A stretch of DNA of 64,000 nucleotides from Panonychus citri (lineage: Eukaryota; Arthropoda; Arachnida; Trombidiformes; Tetranychidae). The translations under genes were made by a program, and so were the position numbers. Positions within the stretch are counted from its first letter, which is position 1, and the number at the start of each line of letters is the position of its first letter. Shown one piece after another: positions 60,371 through 64,000 of the stretch. Under the pieces are notes generated by a model. The model saw only the letters and a program-made list of their open reading frames with translations. It ran no database searches and was not told the origin of the DNA. The DNA is taken from assembly GCF_014898815.1 (NCBI RefSeq), contig NW_026515468.1:434001-498000 (forward strand), given 5' to 3'.

Positions 60371-60825
60371 GCTTTCTCATCATCTAATTGTCATCATTGT
60401 TGACTTTGTTTTCTGTTATTATTTTCTACCTTTTTTTATATTTACTTCAACGCTTCAATTCATTTTATTGTTGTTTATTTTTTGCTATTATTATTTATCT
60501 CTTATTATTTTGGTTAATTTTGTTTCTGCTTCTCTCCCATAGCTATTGCATTGTAGTTTTTTTGTTGTTGCTTGTTTTTGCCTTAGCATTTTTTTATTAC
60601 CATTCTCACTGATTGTTGTTTGCTTGCTTTTTAATTGCTTTTTTAAATGTTGAATGATGAGTGTTAATTGTTCTTACTTATTAATCTAATATTTCTTTTC
60701 TCTCTCTCTCTCTCTCTTTTGCCCAATTATCTAGGGATATCACTGATCGAATCAACAATCATCATAACCAACAACATCAACAACAATTACCAACTATCCG
60801 TAAACCCAAGGATAGTGCAGTCTAA
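54360..60825 (+). CDS. Fas2: Fasciclin-2, NCAM-type cell adhesion molecule
   Basis: Exons 54360-56532, 58771-58993, 59203-59268, 59774-59839 and 60735-60825 join in frame to 872 residues. The start at 54360 opens a signal peptide (MRRLLCFSVTLITWLSLINC). One huge exon encodes five Ig domains and two fibronectin type III domains, the NCAM/Fas2 layout; Ig marks include GGNYRC, DGLYYC and GTYVC. The second exon carries the membrane segment (ALISVAISLIIILIVMDIIFYI, about 748-769). The cytoplasmic exons encode SEVKLSSRSEIDNPAF, DELTPMMLVTDS and a tail ending KPKDSAV. The last four residues match the class I PDZ ligand (S/T-x-V) by which insect Fas2 binds Discs-large. Fas2 is a homophilic adhesion protein of axons and synapses. 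If the third exon is read through, the frame stops at once (AFE then TAA), giving a short tail. Confidence 0.92.
56533..58770 (+). other. Fasciclin-2 intron 1 (2.2 kb)
   Basis: The longest intron of a confident gene here. It separates the entire ectodomain exon from the membrane exon. It holds GA and CT microsatellites (56802-56820, 57465-57482, 57718-57734). I looked for an alternative GPI-type end exon in phase 1 and found no convincing one. Confidence 0.6.
60311..60366. repeat. (CT)28 microsatellite in the last Fasciclin-2 intron
   Basis: Fifty-six uninterrupted bases of CT, the longest pure simple repeat in the window. It lies about 370 bases before the last coding exon of Fas2. A second short CT run at about 60700-60717 lies just before that exon's acceptor and may serve as its polypyrimidine tract. 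Confidence 0.97.
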
Positions 60826-61176
60826 AAATTAGACGAACACTCAATGTGTTTAATTGATTTTCATCAATAACAATTGACAACAATTTGAAAATTTGTTTCT
60901 TATTTTCAAAAGTGGAACTAGTTTTTTTTTGCTCTCTTGCAAAAAATATACATCATCTCTTTGTAGTCATCATCATCATCTTATCATCAACTTTACACCA
61001 AAGACTTTTTTGCCCTTTCTCTTGAACAGAAATATATTTAAATATATATTTTATATTTTGCTGCTATCATTCCCGATGCAAATTGAATCTCATGATAATA
61101 TAATTTATATATATATTATTGAAATTTACTCACACTTTATAACAATATGATGATCACCATAATAATGATGCTACAG

Positions 61177-61241
61177 AGGGCAATGAGTCCCATTCAACAC
61201 CACCTCCACCTCGGACAAACAAACATAAAGATGGAGATTAA
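61177..61241 (+). other. Candidate alternative 3' exon of Fasciclin-2
   Basis: After an acceptor (GCTACAG) the sequence is open in the phase needed to join the phase-1 donor at 56532/56533. It would read EGNESHSTPPPPRTNKHKDG and stop at 61239-61241. The composition is much less AT-rich than its surroundings. Joined directly to the ectodomain exon it would give a soluble form without a membrane segment. Another frame is also open through the same DNA, so coding is unproven. Confidence 0.25.
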
Positions 61242-63337
61242 CATTTACATCCTGGTGTGTCCTCTCCCTTTAAACCATTGGTAGAAACCAAGGCACACCC
61301 CATAGCGTTAATAACATTAGTCCTCGTTTTTGTTACACTCTCCTCCCTCTCTCTCTCTCTCTCATCATCACCCTGACTATTTAATCACCCGACTCTATTG
61401 TATATGATAGAAAGAAGAGAGAGAGAGAGAGAGATAGAAATGGATATTATCATCATCTCTATCAGCAACATCAGCCTAAACTCATCATTGTCGCCATCTT
61501 ATCATCATTTCCTTCATCATCTTCGAAGAAAAAAAAATATCAACTCGATCTACATCATTATGAGAAACAAAGTCAACGATTCATTTTCTAATACATTTAA
61601 TTATAACAATTAACACAATGTACCTTACATTTCTAAACTAAAATTACTGTATTAACAGTGCTAATTTAGTTAACTGTCTTTACAATTAACTAACAAAATA
61701 GAAGCAAAAATAATTGAAATTACTTTTAAAGTCGCAACAATTTATCAGAAGGTTCAATCAACTCTCTCTGGTCGTTTCCATCATAATCAACTAACATCTC
61801 TGCCATTACAATTAATTTAATTGACTGACAATTGAACTGATTCAACTAAGAAATTAATTCATTCATTTTGATTGGTTTTCTTCTTGATAACGTTGATTAT
61901 TTATTGGTTTTGTCACATGGTAAACACAATCAACCTCCAGCCACTCAATGATTATTTTATACTCTCTCACCAATGAACAATAATTCAGTCATCCCACCCC
62001 ACCCACTCCACTTAACCTTTAAAAAAAACTTACTCTCTCATTGATGATCTTATGAACCACAACCAGTCAGAAATTGATTATTACATCATTATTACAATTC
62101 TCAGGATTAATCAACAAATCATCAATCAACCGCACTTACCTGATAATTTATCACCGATCTGTTTTTTTTACATGATAATATATTCAATCATCTTGAGAGT
62201 AACATCATCATCATCATCACCATCACCATGATCATTTCTGGAAGATGAGTATAAATAAAAAAAAGTGAATTTTGTGAGGACAAAATTGAAAGATGAAAAC
62301 TGGTCACGGTTATGTAATTATCCATCCTCTCTCCAGGTAAATTGAATGAACCATAAGACAAGAGGATGAGAGAGGTAAAGATGAGGATGTAAGGATGAAA
62401 AATCTTATATAAGTAGCAAGAGCACTTTGAATGTAATCACCTCGTCCCTATGTATCCGCTCCAGTGGATTGAAAATATTCATGACAATTACTTACATTTG
62501 AAGCTTAAGAAATTAAAAGTTTACCTGAAAAAAGATACCTGATGAAGATAAACGTTCATTTATCATCTTTTCATCTTCTACCTTGACCATACAACCGGAT
62601 AATCTTGTAAACTTTTATCATCCTCTCTCTCTCTCTCTTCCTCTGATTGTTAACTAACATTAATTTGTTTCTTAAATTGTTGGCAACCTTTTGGAAGCCA
62701 TTGAAGCTTGATAATTATCTAAATCAATGTTAACTTGAACTTCCGTACAACAATTGAATGATGATATTATCATCATCATCATCATCTAAATCCTACCTCA
62801 AGATATTTGGTTACGGTAGTATTGATCATCTTTATTATTATCATCATCATTATTATTTGTGATTAGGAAATAAATCAGCTACTTGAAGACATATTAAATC
62901 AAGGAATTACTAAATTTCATTCATTGTTAATCATTGGCTTTCAATCTTGATTCGTGTCTTGATTTACCAAACCATGGATTAAATTGTTACCAGTAGTTGC
63001 CGAGTTAATTTATAATTAATATTTCATAATCATTGATTTATTTTTCAAAGTTTTCTCAACTTGATAGTAATCACAATTTAAATAGTATTCATGTTACAGC
63101 AATTAAATTGATTCTTAGCTTGATTGTTGGCTTTTTTATTTGCACTTTCTAAGGCGGTTAAGTGTCACAATCTGGTTCTTAATTTAGTTACATCTAATTT
63201 AGTTTCGGTTATTATAATTGTGCGTAAATTAATTGATAATTAACTAATTGTTTAGATTTTTTTTCGCGAATTTAATTGCTTCGGGATATTTTTATATTCG
63301 GTTGATTAACTTGAATAGAGTTTCGTTCGCGTCCTAA

Positions 63338-63350
63338 TGACCTCAGGTCA
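63338..63350. promoter_or_regulatory. Nuclear-receptor-type everted repeat TGACCTCAGGTCA
   Basis: TGACCT-C-AGGTCA places two AGGTCA half-sites back to back with one base between them. It is directly followed by CTTCGAGAACTTGAATTCGA, which contains heat-shock-like nTTCnnGAAn units. Exact half-sites of this kind are improbable in such AT-rich DNA. Which factor binds, if any, is unknown. Confidence 0.35.
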
Positions 63351-64000
63351 CTTCGAGAACTTGAATTCGAACTCATTAAGAGTACAAAGGCTTCGAATGA
63401 TCAATTTTCTCCCTTCGAATTGACCAAAATTGTTTATCATTTGATTGTTTGGAAAATTACAATTAACTTGATTCTAAATTAGAGCAAAAATCTCATAGAC
63501 TTACATTGTATCTAATATTAACTGTTTAATTTGTGACAATCAATTAATAGATTGAACAATCTTAATTTGGCCTTGAAGATCTGAATTGATTAATTTTAAG
63601 TTGAACAATCAACTGATGAAAATTATTTCTTCCTGTTCATCCTCATTTCAACGTCTTAATTATCATTAATTTAGTTCATTAATTGTTTCCGGGAATCAAT
63701 TTAACAATAATTGACCATTCACATAGACATAAGTGAGTAGGCCAATTTGAATTGATTAAAATAACCATATGAATGATAAGTTAATTGTAAGGCTTTTAAC
63801 CCTTAATTATTGATGTAATTAAAGTTGATACACACAATTTATTTAAATGTCAATTTAATTGTTGCAATTTAATTGATTCCCTTGCACTCTTTACTGTTTA
63901 TATTTTAAAATTTTTATGACTCGTCACAATTAATTTATGGTTCATTAATCATCTATATTTCAAATTGCAATTAAATGTTGATTGTAAGGGAGAGACTGAT

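Larger units (their letters stand above)
60826..64000. other. Fasciclin-2 3' flank and intergenic DNA to the window end
   Basis: Holds CT/AG runs (61348-61362, 61421-61433, 62620-62637), ATCATC runs, the candidate exon at 61177-61241, and a regulatory-looking patch at 63338-63380. A mixed-composition patch at about 62441-62470 (CCTCGTCCCTATGTATCCGC) has no recognised function. No further gene supported. Confidence 0.4.

Noticed and set aside
60174..60612. Ser-Leu repeat frames over the (CT)28 run
   Set aside because: Translation of a dinucleotide repeat inside a Fasciclin-2 intron.
1..64000. CRISPR arrays, operons or viral insertions
   Set aside because: Repeats are simple-sequence or gene duplications, genes are intron-bearing with separate promoters, and no viral coding sequence was recognised.

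Overview
This is a eukaryotic nuclear window, very AT-rich, with small phase-consistent GT-AG introns, animal-specific gene families and no bacterial features. An arthropod-type ABCH half transporter, a one-domain peritrophin-like cuticle protein (CPAP1 type), a gustatory-receptor-like protein, a quiver-like Ly6 protein and a Fasciclin-2 with an arthropod-style C-terminal PDZ ligand point to an arthropod. Together with compact introns and pervasive CAATTAA/TTAATTG words, they fit a chelicerate such as a spider mite (Tetranychus-like). The species is inference and was not checked against any database.

Layout: 0.7-1.5 kb RBM8A/Y14 (+); 1.8-3.5 kb homogentisate dioxygenase (-); 4.3-6.7 kb BSDC1 (-); 8.8-10.9 kb ABCH transporter (+); 12.3-14.3 kb phosphoglucomutase (+); 14.6-15.5 kb a secreted repeat-containing precursor (-) with a decayed tandem paralogue at 17.6-17.9 kb (-); 19.1-24.0 kb a 976-residue chitin-binding cuticle protein (-); 24-38 kb a gene desert with a few exon-like islands; 38.1-39.1 kb PAK1IP1 (+); 40.0-41.8 kb a Ly6/quiver-like GPI protein (+); 43.5-44.6 kb an unrecognised 288-residue protein (+); 46.8-49.1 kb Cdh1/fizzy-related (+); 49.6-50.8 kb a gustatory-receptor-like protein (-); 51.4-53.6 kb MCM5 (+); 54.4-60.8 kb Fasciclin-2 (+); then intergenic DNA to the end. 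I rebuilt exon boundaries by hand, requiring GT/AG ends, matching phase and family homology. Thirteen multi-exon models close in frame at lengths usual for their families or otherwise sensible.

The most striking structure is a pair of ~1.1-kb direct repeats (about 6190-7284 and 10949-12032) that flank the ABCH gene. Each carries the BSDC1 promoter, its first exon and part of its second, and a CTCF-like AGGTGGCGCT site. The second copy now lies just upstream of phosphoglucomutase. Another notable locus is the secreted precursor, whose two-unit structure was built by an unequal exchange that fused a tail exon to a unit exon; the decayed neighbour keeps the single-unit form. There may also be an unannotated minus-strand spliced reading frame in the desert (30.6-31.3 kb), and alternative C-termini for Fasciclin-2.

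The genes do not form one pathway. They mix housekeeping functions (exon junction complex, tyrosine catabolism, sugar phosphate metabolism, replication licensing, APC/C activation, ribosome biogenesis) with arthropod-specific secreted, cuticular, transport and sensory genes.
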